From assembly GCF_026151205.1 (NCBI RefSeq), contig NC_087080.1:11393837-11457836 (forward strand): a stretch of DNA of 64,000 bases, read 5' to 3'. This DNA comes from Bolinopsis microptera (lineage: Eukaryota; Ctenophora; Tentaculata; Lobata; Bolinopsidae). The notes under the pieces are model-generated. The model was not told where the DNA came from. It saw only the letters and a list, made by a program, of their open reading frames with translations, and did not search any database. This document shows, piece by piece, positions 20,807 through 31,743 of the stretch. The position numbers and the translations under genes were made by a program. Numbering within the stretch: position 1 is the stretch's first letter; every line of letters begins with the position of its first letter.

Positions 20807-22450
20807 AAGACAAAAAATAGTATTGTGGCCATCAAATATTAGCTGTATTGCTGCTTCTAACACGTCTTTATAGAAGGTAAAAAGATCTAACATTTGTGCT
20901 TTGACGACAGCCTCTTTCTATAAGAGCCTCTTTCTAAGGCTCACTCGGATCTTGTCCTCGAATCTGGCCAATGACACTTAATCCCTAAAGTCTCAAGTGT
21001 ACTTATCGTAAGTTGTTCAACATTGAACAAAGCTTTGGCTTTTCCGGAAGACATCGGTACAAAGCCAAGAAATTTTCCCACGATCGATATCTCTTCCCCG
21101 ATGGATATCCACCTCACAACGATGCTTAACTGGTCTACCTTGAAAAAGTCAAACATCAAATATATCGTTAAGTATTGTACTGATTTGCTGCATTAAAAGA
21201 ATAAAATTAGGATTTGATTCTGTTCAATCAAAAATGAGGGGATTTAAGGATCTTAGATAACAACGAATTGTTCAGTATATTTTTAATGTTCGACGTCGTG
21301 TCAGACAGAATCTTCCCTCCATAAGGAGTCAAAAACCCAGGTGCAACTGTATTCATGTGTACCCTTAGTTATGTTATGTTAATTCATCCCGAAAAGTATT
21401 TTATCATCGCCTCGATGAAAATAACTAATAATCTATAATAACAAATAATGATATTTGTCAGTCAGAGGTACACAACATTGTTGTTTAAAACCCCTGTAAA
21501 TTGTTGTAGGTACACGTCTACGTCCATTCCACTTTTGAATTGTGGCGGTTTTCGGATGAACATTGGGTTAATTCGTGGTGCGTTTCCGGTGGTGTCAGCT
21601 GCAGGTGCGGCGGGGGCAGCGACATGTCCTTGCTGGACGGCAATTTTCCTATTAAAGTACGGGTTAGTTGGGAGGTTAGTTAGATGTTTAGCATGTTACG
21701 TGCATTATGTTATCTTCAACAACTTGGTGACTCAGAATAATTTGCACGTGGTCAATCATGTTAAAGATTTGGTTACATGAGCGCACTCAAACGTTCAGGA
21801 ATAACAGTTGGTGCCTGTATGAGCGTGAAAATATGCTGTATCAAATTTTCTAGGTTACTCAGCCTAGAAAATTATTAAGATTAAGATTATTTAATATTTA
21901 TGAATGATACATTTGCGTATAAAATATGATATTTATGTGGCTGTTTTGACAACAATGTATTGAAAGGGCCGATTTCTCATAGGTCAAAGAACTGTCTATC
22001 TTAAATTTATTTCTATGGCCATTCATCCGCACATGCATGGAAAGGTAAAATTGCTAGTGGTGAACTGTGAAGTAGCCTACCAGCTTTTCACATAACAAAT
22101 TGTAACCTTCATATACCACTCTCGGAGGAAAGGCTTTAGAGTGGTTTAGATCCCCCACCTCACCTCCAGCACAGTCCAACATGAGAATCATACTCGCCGC
22201 CCGTCCAGCCATCTCTCTGCCAAGGGGGCCATGTTTACCCTCTTTCTGGTTCATGACATGTGCTTCGATGTTATGCACTAGTTTTGACCAGACAGAGGTT
22301 CTCTTCCCCGCCTGGTCCCTGCTGGTAGCTGGTGGTACCCATTATGCTTCGAATCTCCTACTTGACAACACTTGCACCAAAGGCGCCCAGAAACGATCTA
22401 AAAAATAAAAATCTGGTGTTAACCGAGCTCCACCAAGTTTGACTCTTACA
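20807..22450. repeat. Receptor 3' module, type 1, copy 1
   Basis: About 1.6 kb downstream of receptor 1, closely matching 35,208-36,790 downstream of receptor copy 4. Its distal half differs from the type 2 modules, which instead end in a LINE reverse-transcriptase fragment. The minus strand at 22,054-22,390 carries a conserved but stop-containing frame (KLVHNIEAHVMNQKEGKHG, LGREMAGRAASMILMLDCAG) of unknown origin. Confidence 0.8.
22054..22390 (-). pseudogene. Coding remnant of unknown family in the type 1 module
   Basis: The minus frame RFWAPLVQVLSSRRFEA, then an in-frame TAA, continues through KRTSVWSKLVHNIEAHVMNQ to a stop at 22,054. The copy at 36,460-36,780 is shorter and altered. It looks like a fragment of a mobile-element protein, but I cannot name the family. 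Confidence 0.35.
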
Positions 22451-22663
22451 CGTTACAATATATAAATTATTGATAAATCAATATTAGCTTATAAGATATA
22501 ACCACATGACATTCGTAAGATTCTTAAACTAATAACAACACTACGTGTTGACAGGCGAGGAAATTTTTTCTTCTTCTTTTTCGGAAGAGGTAATTCTTTT
22601 TTTCGCACAGCAGGCACTACGTGGATTATACAGTTCGACATGATCTGCTCAGTAGAGTCTGCG

Positions 22664-23106
22664 ATTATGTCACCATCCTCCTCCTCACCCTAGTCTTCTC
22701 TCTCTGCAGCACCTCCTCTGTTACCTACTGGATGAGAGTTTGTCTTGATATTCAGGACGATTACATTAATGATAAGAAGGTTGTGTGGATGTACGTTACC
22801 GGGGTGACAGTTCCGTTTCTTAACTCCGTTATAGCCCCCACTGTGTTGATTTACAGGGGGAATAAGTTGAGGGAGATGGTACGGCATGTTTTGTTCGGAG
22901 TTAGGGTGAGTTCTACAGAGAGCAAGTCAGCTGCTGTGGCGACGGAGGTAACTAACTACAACCAAACTACTCTACAGATGCCTGACTTGAGTACGGTTGT
23001 TAAAAGTGATATTAATGTTCAGGGAGAGTATAAAACAACAAAGTTCACAATAGTATTGTGGCCATCAAATATTAGCTGTATTGCTGCTTCTAACACGTCT
23101 TTATAG
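22664..23106 (+). pseudogene. Receptor copy 2, truncated to TM6-TM7
   Basis: Homology to receptor 1 begins abruptly at TCACCATCCTCCTCC (middle of TM6) and continues through TM7 and the tail. TM1-TM5, exon 1 and the promoter are missing. The usual stop is changed (GAGAGTAG to GAGAGTATAA), so the frame reads on for 26 extra codons. A few substitutions (for example WMYVTG for WVYVTG) mark divergence. Not expected to make a receptor. Confidence 0.8.
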
Positions 23107-24560
23107 AAGGTAAAAAGATCTAACATTTGTGCTTTGACGACAGCCTCTTTTTAAGGCTCACTCGGATCTTGTCCTCGAATCTGGCCAGAGACACTTAATC
23201 CCTAAAGTCTCAAGTGTACTTATCGTAAGTTGTTCAACATTGAACAAAGCTTTGGCTTTTCCGGAAGACATCGGTACACAGCCAAGAAATGTTCCCAGGA
23301 TCGATATCTCTTCCCCGATGGATATCCACCTCACAACGATGCTTAACTGGGCTACCTTGAAAAAGTTAAACATCAAATATATCGTTAAGTATTGTACTGA
23401 TTTGCTGCATTAAAAGAATAAAATTAGGATTTGATTCTGTTCAATCAAAAATGAGGGGATTTTAGGATCTTAGATAACAACGAATTGTTCAGTATATTTT
23501 TAATGTTCGACGTCGTGTCAGACAGAATCTTCCCTCCTGTACTGTATTCATGTGTACCCTTAGTTATGTTATGTTAATTCATCCCGAAAAGTATTTTATC
23601 ATCGCCTCGATGAAAATAACTAATAATCTATAATAACAAATAATGATATTTGTCAATCAGAGGTACACAACATTGTTGTTTAAAACCCCTGTAAATTGTT
23701 GTAGGTACACGTCTACGTCCATTCCACTTTTAAATTGTGGCGGTTTTCGGATGAACATTGGGTTAATTCGTGGTGCGTTTCCGGTGGTACAGCTGCAGGT
23801 GCGGCTGGGGCAGCGACATGTCCTTGCTAGACGGCCATTTTCCTGTTAAAGTACGGGTTAGTTGGGAGGTTAGTTAAATGCTTAGCATGTTATGTGCTTC
23901 AACAACTTGGTGAGTCAGAATAATTTGCATGTTGTCAATCATGTTAAAGATTTGGTTCCATGAGCGCAGGAGTAACAGTTGGTGCCTGTATAAGCGTGAA
24001 AATGTGCTGCATCAAATTTTCTAGGTTACTCAGCCTAGAAAATTATTAAAATTAAGATTATTTAATATTTATGAATGATACATTTGCGTATAAAATTTGA
24101 TATTTATGTGGCTGTTCTGACAACAATGTTTGAAAGGGCCGATTTCTCATTGGTCAAAGAACTGTCTATCTTAAATTTATTTATTTTTCTTTGGAGTAGC
24201 CTACCTGCTTTTCACATAACAAATTGTAGCCTTCATCTACCACTCGGAGGAAATGCTTTAGAGCGGTTTAGATCCCCTACCTCAGCTCCAGCACAGTCCA
24301 GCATGAGAATCATATTCGCCGCCAATAAGTTGTGGAGTGGTTTTTCCGAAAGCCATATTGATGCCGGATGAAAAGTTTGTTCTCTTCCATGTAATCAGTG
24401 AGTTGCTTGCCGACAAAGTATTCTATAAGTTTTCCTACAAGTGGAAGGATGGATATTGGCCTGTAATTATTAGGATCATCTTTCATTCCTGCCTTATGGA
24501 TGGGAGTTACTCAAGCTTTTTTACAAAGGGTTGGTACAACACCTGTATTAAGGCTTAAAT
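23030..24560. repeat. Receptor 3' module, type 2, copy 1
   Basis: Follows receptor copy 2 and matches 33,065-34,640 after receptor copy 3. It departs from type 1 near 24,320, where the sequence switches to a LINE reverse-transcriptase fragment. Confidence 0.75.
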
Positions 24561-24625
24561 TGACAATATCGGTCAGTGGCTCAACTACTACTGGCACATC
24601 GTCATATGAGGCCTTGTCTCTCTTG
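24335..24625 (-). pseudogene. LINE reverse-transcriptase fragment
   Basis: The minus strand reads PLTDIVNLSLNTGVVPTLCK, then VTPIHKAGMKDDPNNYRPIS, ILPLVGKLIEYFVGKQLTDY and HQYGFRKNHST. This is the start of the RT domain of a jockey/CR1-type LINE (the NYRPIS block and the QYGFR.NHST block). One in-frame stop follows LCKKA. Only RT blocks 0-2 are present. A second copy at 34,418-34,640 is cut off earlier. Confidence 0.8.
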
Positions 24626-24842
24626 AGCTATGATCGATTCATAAGTCTTCTAACATAAGTCCCTATCGGTTTGGCAGACTTCTCTTACTCTCAGACTCTC
24701 CTTTTTTGAGACAAAACGACGGAGCAAAACGTTGTCATTCGTTTCCGCTTTCTTTGAGAGATTGTTGGACCAGAGGATTTCGCCAATGATATCATTACGG
24801 CAACATGATATCAGAGATATAAATGCATACAAATTGCAATGC
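24626..24842. repeat. Segmental-duplication block P, copy 2
   Basis: Second copy of 16,404-16,624, marking the start of the second large segment. Confidence 0.85.
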
Positions 24843-25222
24843 AAAATAAAAATGAGCAATCATTTTATTTGTAAGTGCTTGTACATAATATAAGTATAAT
24901 ATTAATTTGTTTTGAGGTTGAATGTTTCTTACTAGTACAGATGTATGTAACGTCTTGTTACTCTTGTTTTAATGCCTCCATTGGAAACTTGCCAGTAAGA
25001 CCTGTGTGGGATTATATTTTAAGTTAATTATAGTCTTGAAAGACTTTACAATTTACATAATACATAATATGCAACACCTTAAATCATTTTCTATATCCCG
25101 ATTATCTCAGTCGTCACAAATAAAAGGATCTTACATAAGTTTTTGATTAAGTATTATAAAACACATATTGAGTAACCACTGAAATAATATATTCGGATGC
25201 GTTACTTTTTTTAAAGCATCAA

Positions 25223-25555
25223 TCAAAGCACTTTTGGGAAATTGGGTATTTGACCCTCCATTGTCATAAACGGCCCCGTTGGCGAACAAAAAAATGTCAC
25301 CTTTCCCAGCTTAAACTTCGATACAGCTTCTGCGAGGGCGCTTATCGTCGTATGTAGGGCATTGTCTGAAAAAATATCTGTCGAAACAATGTTTTGAATA
25401 ACTGCTCTCAGAAGACGCTTGAGTGCAAGCTTGTGGTCGATGATTCGACATGCCATTTTTCTTTCCTGTCCTTTAATCCTTCTTCCTTTCTTTCTATAAA
25501 TCGTTGGGGTTTTTTCAATCAAAGCAGTGGTGTACTTGCTTCGTTTGACCTTCAA
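25223..25555 (-). CDS. Hypothetical 110-residue ORF, broken in the paralogous block
   Basis: Starts MKVKRSKYTTALIEK, followed by a basic patch (RKKGRRIKGQERK) and an amphipathic C-terminal half ending PNFPKVL. The copy at 18,060-18,400 has frame-changing indels. No family recognised. It may be a mobile-element relic that has stayed open in one copy. Confidence 0.3.
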   Translation of the reverse strand: MKVKRSKYTTALIEKTPTIYRKKGRRIKGQERKMACRIIDHKLALKRLLRAVIQNIVSTDIFSDNALHTTISALAEAVSKFKLGKVTFFCSPTGPFMTMEGQIPNFPKVL

Positions 25556-25863
25556 ACTTAGCTGGAGATTAGATATGAGTTTCTTTCAATATGTTGGTGA
25601 AACTTGTAAGATTCTTGTAGATACCAAATGAGACAACTGCTTACGTCATAAACCCCTAAATAGAACAACACGGTTAATCATCAATTACATTCAATTGTAT
25701 TCATGAACATATCGATCATAAGTATATAACAAAACTTAGCATCAAGTGTCATAATTTCTGGTTGTACTAATATCACTTAAATTATTAACTGTTTACAGTA
25801 TACACTATAATTCTACAAACCTATAATAATTATTATAGGTTTGTCATCTCCTGTCACATGTTT

Positions 25864-26157
25864 CTATTCAAGCTGTTCCAACTTAGCTTTTAAGACTCTA
25901 ATTAACTTTGGAAGACTTTTCTTAATCTCCTTTATGACATGTTGTCCCTCAAACTTACTTGCTCGTCGTCTTTGCATCCTATCCCAGATATTGTATCGAT
26001 GTACCTCCATTTTGAATGGTGTAGCTGAGGCGTGATCATAGGTGATGGACATATCAAAATTCGGAGCAGAATGAAGCAAATGAAATGTGGTACTGAAATT
26101 AGTGTTCAGAGGTGAATTTCCTTCATTATTTTGATAAAATTTAGCATCAGGTGTCAT
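25864..26157 (-). CDS. Hypothetical ORF in the extra part of block Q copy 2
   Basis: A 97-codon frame reading FHLLHSAPNFDMSITYDHAS, then a basic helix (RMQRRRASKFEGQHVIKEIK) ending in a leucine-rich repeat-like tail. Composition is protein-like. It is flanked by a direct repeat of about 60 bp (near 25,735 and 26,135), so it may have arrived by local duplication. Function unknown. Confidence 0.3.
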   Translation of the reverse strand: MTPDAKFYQNNEGNSPLNTNFSTTFHLLHSAPNFDMSITYDHASATPFKMEVHRYNIWDRMQRRRASKFEGQHVIKEIKKSLPKLIRVLKAKLEQLE

Positions 26158-26385
26158 ATTTTCTGGTTGTACTAATATTAATATAACTTGAATTATTAGC
26201 TGTTTACAGTTTATACTACAACCCTATAACCCTGCACAGAAATATTTCCTGATAACAATAATAATAAATTTGAAGAAGAACCTCCCTCAAAACGTATGGG
26301 CTGATATTAAAGTATTAAGCCAGATCTTTTTGGTCGAAGAATCTAGCTCTGAAGTCTCTGTGATCTCCTAACCTGTGTACGTGTA

Positions 26386-26417
26386 GGATACAAGGATACA
26401 AGGATACAAGGATACAA
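26386..26417 (-). repeat. (TTGTATCC)4 tail of the LINE
   Basis: Four perfect octamers at the 3' terminus of the element, next to the target duplication. These octamers probably form the 3' signal recognised during target-primed reverse transcription, as in CR1-type elements. Confidence 0.85.
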
Positions 26418-26545
26418 AAGTGATAATTATTTTATTGAATTCACAATAGTTATAATTCTGAAATAATTTAAGGTTACACAATTCTAGTTATTTACAGATG
26501 TGTAGGGATAAAATAGAAATGTTTTATAATACTATTTTTGAGGTC

Positions 26546-29500
26546 CTATAGCATTATGCATTGGCCAGTATTTGAGTGGAAATCTGGGCTCTTATAGTAG
26601 GCTGTAAAATTTTCGTTCACAGAGAGAATTGAATGGATTGCTCTTGCTGTGGCAGTAAATTTTGTAGGGTCTAGTGTTTTATCGGATAGCAAACCGGCTA
26701 GGTCAGTAATATTTTTGGGATGGAAGTTAAATTTTTCTCTAACTGAGGAGTAGAGTAAACAGTCAGTTAGAACATGAATTTCGTCCTCAATAGACTTAAG
26801 CCCCTTGCTGAAAAAGCAAAAAGTGCACCATCGATGTTCTCTTGGTACTAGGGGGGTTTCGTAACGGCCCCTCTCAATGTAAAGATTGTGGCAACTAATA
26901 CGAAACCTTGTTAAGCTTTTCCGAGCATCGGGGATCTTAACCACTCCTAAGTATGTTTCTGGTTCAAAATCATGTTTAATTTGATTGTAGAATTCTAATT
27001 TAGGTGAGGATGCCTTGGCAGATTTCCAGGTATCCACAAATTCTTCCCTCATGTTGTGACTGATTTGGGTAGAGAGCTTGGATTTTGAAGAGGATGAGTG
27101 GGGGAAGTTATATTTGGTGAGAAGATTAGAGATGTTGGTGTACCAAGGAAGGCCCAGCATAATCTGCTCGTGAAATGCAGCGGAGAGAAGTTCATTTTCA
27201 GTGCTTTCAAGGCGAGTATAGAAATCTATTGCAAGTTTGCAGGCTTCAAAGAAGAGGGGGTGGCGCCCACTTTCGCCCCAGCAGCCTATATTTGATGCTT
27301 TTGAATGGACAGACAAAGACCACTTGATCAACTTAAGGTGGAATCTTTCATAGTGGTCTTGTGAGATGTACCTGAGAGTATGCTGGGGGTTGGCTTTGCT
27401 ATCTGTTTTGGAGAGGTATCTCATGGTTTTTGAGTGAGGACATAAGATTTGGCAGCCATAGAGCAGTATCGGTTTTATTAGAGAGTCAAATAGAATGTTT
27501 AGAGAACGGTGAGAGAGGGCATCTTTGACGATATTGCCTTTGAGGCCATAGAGAGCACGGAGAGCCTTGGCCCTCAGTTCAGTATTTGCTGCTGTAAAAG
27601 ATCCATTTCTGTGGAATATAATGCCAAGATAGCAGTATTTTTCGGTGTGTTGGATGGGCTGGCCTCCCAAAATGAATGTTTCATAGGATTGTTTTCTTTT
27701 AGGAGGGCAGAATATGAGAATCTTGGTTTTTTTAATGTTTACTTCAAGGCCCATAGAGTTACAGAAGTCGAATAGGATGTTTATATTGTCTTGCAAGGCC
27801 TTGGGACTTAGGGCAAGTAGGACAAGATCGTCAGCCCAGAGCAGATGTGATATTAGGACGTCAGCTAGAATAGGATAATCACCAACAGATTTCAGGAGAG
27901 ATGACAAGTCGTTGATATAGATTTTAAAAAGGTCCGGTGATAGAGGGTGTCCCTGCTCTGTTCCTTTTCCAATGTCAATATTAGGGGACAAGAGTTTGGA
28001 GATTTTTATATGAGCTATTGAGTTTCTATACATATCACTTAGGCAATTGAAGAAGTTTCCAGTTATTCCAAGGCATGTTATTTTGTGCAGAAGGAGGTCC
28101 CTACATACAGTGTCAAAGGCCTTTCTTAGATCAACAAAGCATGCATAGAGGCGAGCTTTCTTAACCTTGGTATATTTGTCAATGACTGTCTTAAGGGTAA
28201 AAACGTGGTCATTTGTTTGGGCACCCTTCGAGAACCCTAGTTGTTCTTTTGGGTCAGGGCAGTAGAGCTTTTTGAAGTGCAGGAGACGCTCAAGTAAGAT
28301 GCTAGAAAACAGTTTACCCATACAGCTACCAACAGCTATTGCTCTGTAGTTGTCCGGGCTGAAAGGGTTGCCAGACTTGTAAATAGGAGTAATGATGCTG
28401 GTGTGCCATGGATAGTAACCGGAGACCAGTGAGTGGTTGAAGTTTTTGAGGATGGCTTTGAGACAAAGCGGAGTTACGCTCTGAAGCATCTCGTTGGATA
28501 TCAAGTCGTTTGAGCAACTTTTACCTTTTTTGAGATTTTTGATGGCAGAGGTCACTTCAGATTCTGACATGAGCTTATTTAGGATATCCAGATCTGGTGG
28601 TTCAGGGTAATGTTTGTGATTGTGGTGAGTGAGATCTGGCTCCTGGTCTGGTTTTTTATAAAGGGATGCAAAGAAGTCATGGAAGCTAGCTAAATCAAAT
28701 TTGTCAAGTAAGGGGCTAGTGTCATGTTCTTGTTTAAGCCGTTTAAATTTTTTCCAGTCCAGTATGTGACCTTCTTCTATAGCTTCATTTAACTTCTTAA
28801 GGAAAGCTACTTTCTTACTGTTTACAAAATTGCTATGCTTGTTGCGTTGCTTAAAATATTCTAGTCTGAGGATACTGTTACAGTGCTTACTACCAAGCCG
28901 ATTTGCTAGCCTATTAAGGTTCCGCCGCGAGGAGTTGACTTGTGGGTCGAACCATTTTTTACGGGCAGAATTTTTGGGAGGCTTTTTCACTTTTAAGGCT
29001 ATATCAGCAGCACTGTGGAGACATTTTATGACTGCATCGTTCAGTTCGTGATTGCCCTCCAGAGTACTGCTAAATTCATTTGTCACAATGCTTTCCAGAT
29101 TGTTGATAATTTCGGGCGAGGTAAGGGCTTTTTTAAATAGTGAATGGGAGGTGTTGCTGTCCCACTTATAGCCACAAGGAAAGTTAGAAAAGTCTGGGAG
29201 CTGGAAGTTTGCGACAAATGGTTCAAATGTAGTGAGTTTCAAGACTAATGGACAATGATCAGAGTATGATGTAAACTCTTTTACTTGGAGAGAGTTTACA
29301 TGATCTCTTGCCCATGAGGTGATTACAAAATAGTCAACCACACTGCTTCCATTGTATTTGTGACAGGTCATTTTTCCAGTGGTGTCCCCAAGGGTACGAC
29401 CATTAAGAATTTTGAGTTGGTTATTGATGACCATGTCAAGGAAGTGTTGGCAGTGGGGTTCAGATATTGTAAGGTCAGAATTGTTTCTTGGTTCTTCTAT

Positions 29501-30034
29501 GTCGTGCTCGAGTCCAATGTCGTTATAGATGTCATGGATGGCAGGTGCATTACAGGAAAGGATATAGTCTGGGAGTTTTCCAGTTCTTGCATTTGCATCG
29601 CCACACATAATAACTTCTCCCTTTTGACGTAAACTGATACAGATAGAGTCAAGAGCAGAGAAGGTATTAGCAGTATAATCTGGATTCTTCTTGACATAGG
29701 ACGAGTATGCAGGGCTAATATAATAACATACCAAAAATAGGTCAAAATCAAGTTTAAAAAAGTTCTTGTCCAGTTTAACAACAATAATGTCATCAGATTC
29801 ATTACAAAGCACACTAGAGACACCTTTTCTTAGGTCATTTTCAGCAAGAATGCAGACCCCTCCTGAGCGTGAATTTTTGCGGTTGCTATTAAAAGAGAGG
29901 TATCCTTCAATCTTAACTTGCTTCTTTGTTTCTTAAAGACAAAGAATGTTAGCTTGTTTGAGGATTGACAAAAATTCGCTATTTTCAAATTTGTTAGACC
30001 CGTCTCCTGTGCTGTCCTGGATGTTCCAGGACAT
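26546..30034 (-). pseudogene. LINE ORF2: endonuclease and reverse transcriptase, one nonsense codon
   Basis: From ATG (MSWNIQDSTGDGSNKFE) to stop is 1,162 codons, with one interruption: TAA at 29,933-29,935 in the motif LCL-stop-ETK, where endonucleases of this family have Gln before the catalytic Glu. Downstream endonuclease blocks are intact (CGDANARTG, VVDYFVITS, SDHCPLVLKL). The RT blocks follow: ITPIYKSGNPFSPDNYRAIA, EQLGFSKGAQTNDHV, CFVDLRKAFDTV, GTEQGHPLSPDLF, LLWADDLVLL (Trp in place of the usual Phe/Tyr before ADD) and YLGIIF. A C-terminal Cys/His cluster (CTFCFF...HVLTDC) resembles the zinc motif of related LINEs. Translation could restart within the ORF to give RT without an endonuclease N-terminus. 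The copy is otherwise strikingly intact and therefore young. Confidence 0.88.
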
Positions 30035-30216
30035 CACAGCGACTTGATCTCGTGATACTTGTTTTTTCTTGAATTTTAGGGTTAATCTAACGCTCTGTAG
30101 GGGGCTGCTTTCTATGGGATCTCATACCAAAGGCACGGTATAGGCCAAGTTTTATATTCAAACAAAGTTTTTTCAAACCATACTCTGAGACATGAAGTTG
30201 GTCCTCCTTCAACGGG

Positions 30217-31077
30217 TTAGATGGCACGGGAAAAGTTTCCAGTATTGTTTACAGTATATAGGCGGCGGTAAAAGTCACTTAACCCTCTTTTAGCTGAGAC
30301 AAATTGGGTTATTTCTGAGACGAATTGGTTGGTAAGTTCACTGATTAATCCAGGGGTTGGGGTGGGTAGGGAGATGACAACCTTTGCACTGGAGCTCGAG
30401 AGGAGTTTATCGATGACTGATTTTGCATCCTCAATCGCTTTATTAACAGAGCAGGTTCTGTATCTGTAGTCATTGACTCCAAGCTGGAGAATGTAACAGT
30501 CGACCTCTGGCTGTTTAATGACATCTCTCATACAGTGGTCTTTTATCATGTCAGTATAAGAGCCTACTTTCATTTTTTCCACCTTGAACCCAGAGGAAAA
30601 TGACTCAGGTAGAAAGTTGTTCATCTGGGAGTCATGTAGGAGTAGAACCTTTTTTGGTTTTCGCGTTTGTCTACTAGGGCTGTGGGTTGGGTGGTTCTGG
30701 TTTTGAGGATGAGGCGATGGCTTTTTTCTGGATGGGGTGGTGCGGTCATTAAGCTGGAGAGACTGTAGGCAGGCCTTAGAGTCATCTACTTTGTTCTTAA
30801 TTGCAGTGACATCTGCTTCGAAGGCTTTAAGGGAGGTAGCAGTTTCATGTTGTTTTTCGTTTATGCTGCTCGTTATATCCTCTAACTTTTCAAGTCTCTT
30901 GTCCATAGTGTTGAGTTCATTAGACAGGTTAGGGGGGCTGACACTACCTTTTTGATTGGAATTACTGTCAGAACATAAGACAAGTGTTTGGAGGGTGCTA
31001 TGTTGTAGACTTATTTTGGATTGTAGATCAATAACAGAGTTTTCCAAAGTTTGGAGGGAATGGGTAACGCATTGAAT
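30217..31077 (-). pseudogene. LINE ORF1 with coiled coil and SGNH-esterase-like domain, 5'-truncated
   Basis: After the element boundary the frame reads CVTHSLQTLENSVIDLQSKI, a coiled coil of about 110 residues, then a basic Ser/Pro-rich linker. The esterase-like domain has KVLLLHDSQMNNFLPESF (block I position), GSYTDMI and DCYILQLGVNDYR (the GxND block). CR1-clade elements commonly encode such an esterase in ORF1. The open frame continues beyond 31,077 into flanking DNA only by chance, and no start codon lies inside the element. Confidence 0.75.
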
Positions 31078-31082
31078 GTGTA

Positions 31083-31743
31083 TGAATGTTGAAATATTAA
31101 CATTCTGAGAGTGTTTAAAGTAATAATACATATTAAAATATTTATTATATATGTTACTTATTAATTGGCGCTTTGCGTGCAGCCTGCAAGACAGGATTAA
31201 ATTCAAACAAGCTAATAGAGTATTATAGATTAAACTATATATATGAATATTTAAAGTGTTCGGCAATAAAACGTGGCCCTCTCATCTATAGGCTTTTAGT
31301 TTTACGAAATATTTACCGCGATCTTTCTGACGTTGTCAAAACAGTCTTGGTGTACGAAGACGTTCCAGGACGAGCTGGATTCTGAACATTTTGAAAACCA
31401 TAATTTTACTCCTTTTCTTTCTATTTCCTGTTAACTTATTCTTTGCGATTCTATTTTCCTGACGTATATTAAATAATGATATATCAGTGTGCAGATATAT
31501 TTTATTGCCATTAGTTAAAGGGTGCGTTGTTGGTAGTAACTTTGTATTTGATATCATCTCCCCAAACTCATTCCATTTATTTCTGATTGTCCAATAATTA
31601 TTGGATCCTAACTATAACAGGGGCTCTGTTGGTTTTGTGCAACTTTGCAACTAAAATCTCGAATACAGCCCCCCTCTACTAGTTCTTCTATTTAATCCCA
31701 TATCAAATAGCACCGTAATAGGCTCACCCTTCAATACTCAGCC
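31083..31743. repeat. 5' flank of receptor gene 3, duplicate of 18,811-19,487
   Basis: Near-identical duplicate, beginning immediately after the LINE target duplication. Confidence 0.75.

Larger units (their letters stand above)
25058..26385. repeat. Segmental-duplication block Q, copy 2
   Basis: Second copy of 17,881-18,810, interrupted at its right end by the CR1-like LINE. It includes the 110-codon minus ORF 25,223-25,555 and about 400 bp absent from copy 1. Confidence 0.8.
26386..31077 (-). mobile_element. CR1-like LINE with 5-bp target duplication
   Basis: The element lies between direct repeats GTGTA (26,381-26,385 and 31,078-31,082); paralogous sequence at 18,806-18,812 shows the unoccupied site. 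Its 3' end carries four copies of the octamer TTGTATCC (plus strand GGATACAA, 26,386-26,417), the short-tandem tail typical of CR1-type elements. ORF1 has an SGNH-esterase-like domain and ORF2 has an apurinic endonuclease plus reverse transcriptase. ORF1 lacks its start, so the 5' end is modestly truncated. ORF2 has a single in-frame stop. The insertion post-dates the segmental duplication. Confidence 0.88.

Noticed and set aside
27098-29632. Plus-strand ORFs of 60-90 codons within the LINE
   Set aside because: Antisense shadows of ORF2.
29925-29945. Reassigned genetic code (TAA read as Gln) in the LINE
   Set aside because: Only one in-frame TAA occurs, and other genes in the window use TAA and TAG as normal ends.
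31078-31266. N-terminal extension of LINE ORF1 into upstream sequence
   Set aside because: The same residues are encoded at 18.75-18.94 kb in the segment lacking the LINE, so this is flanking DNA that happens to be in frame.
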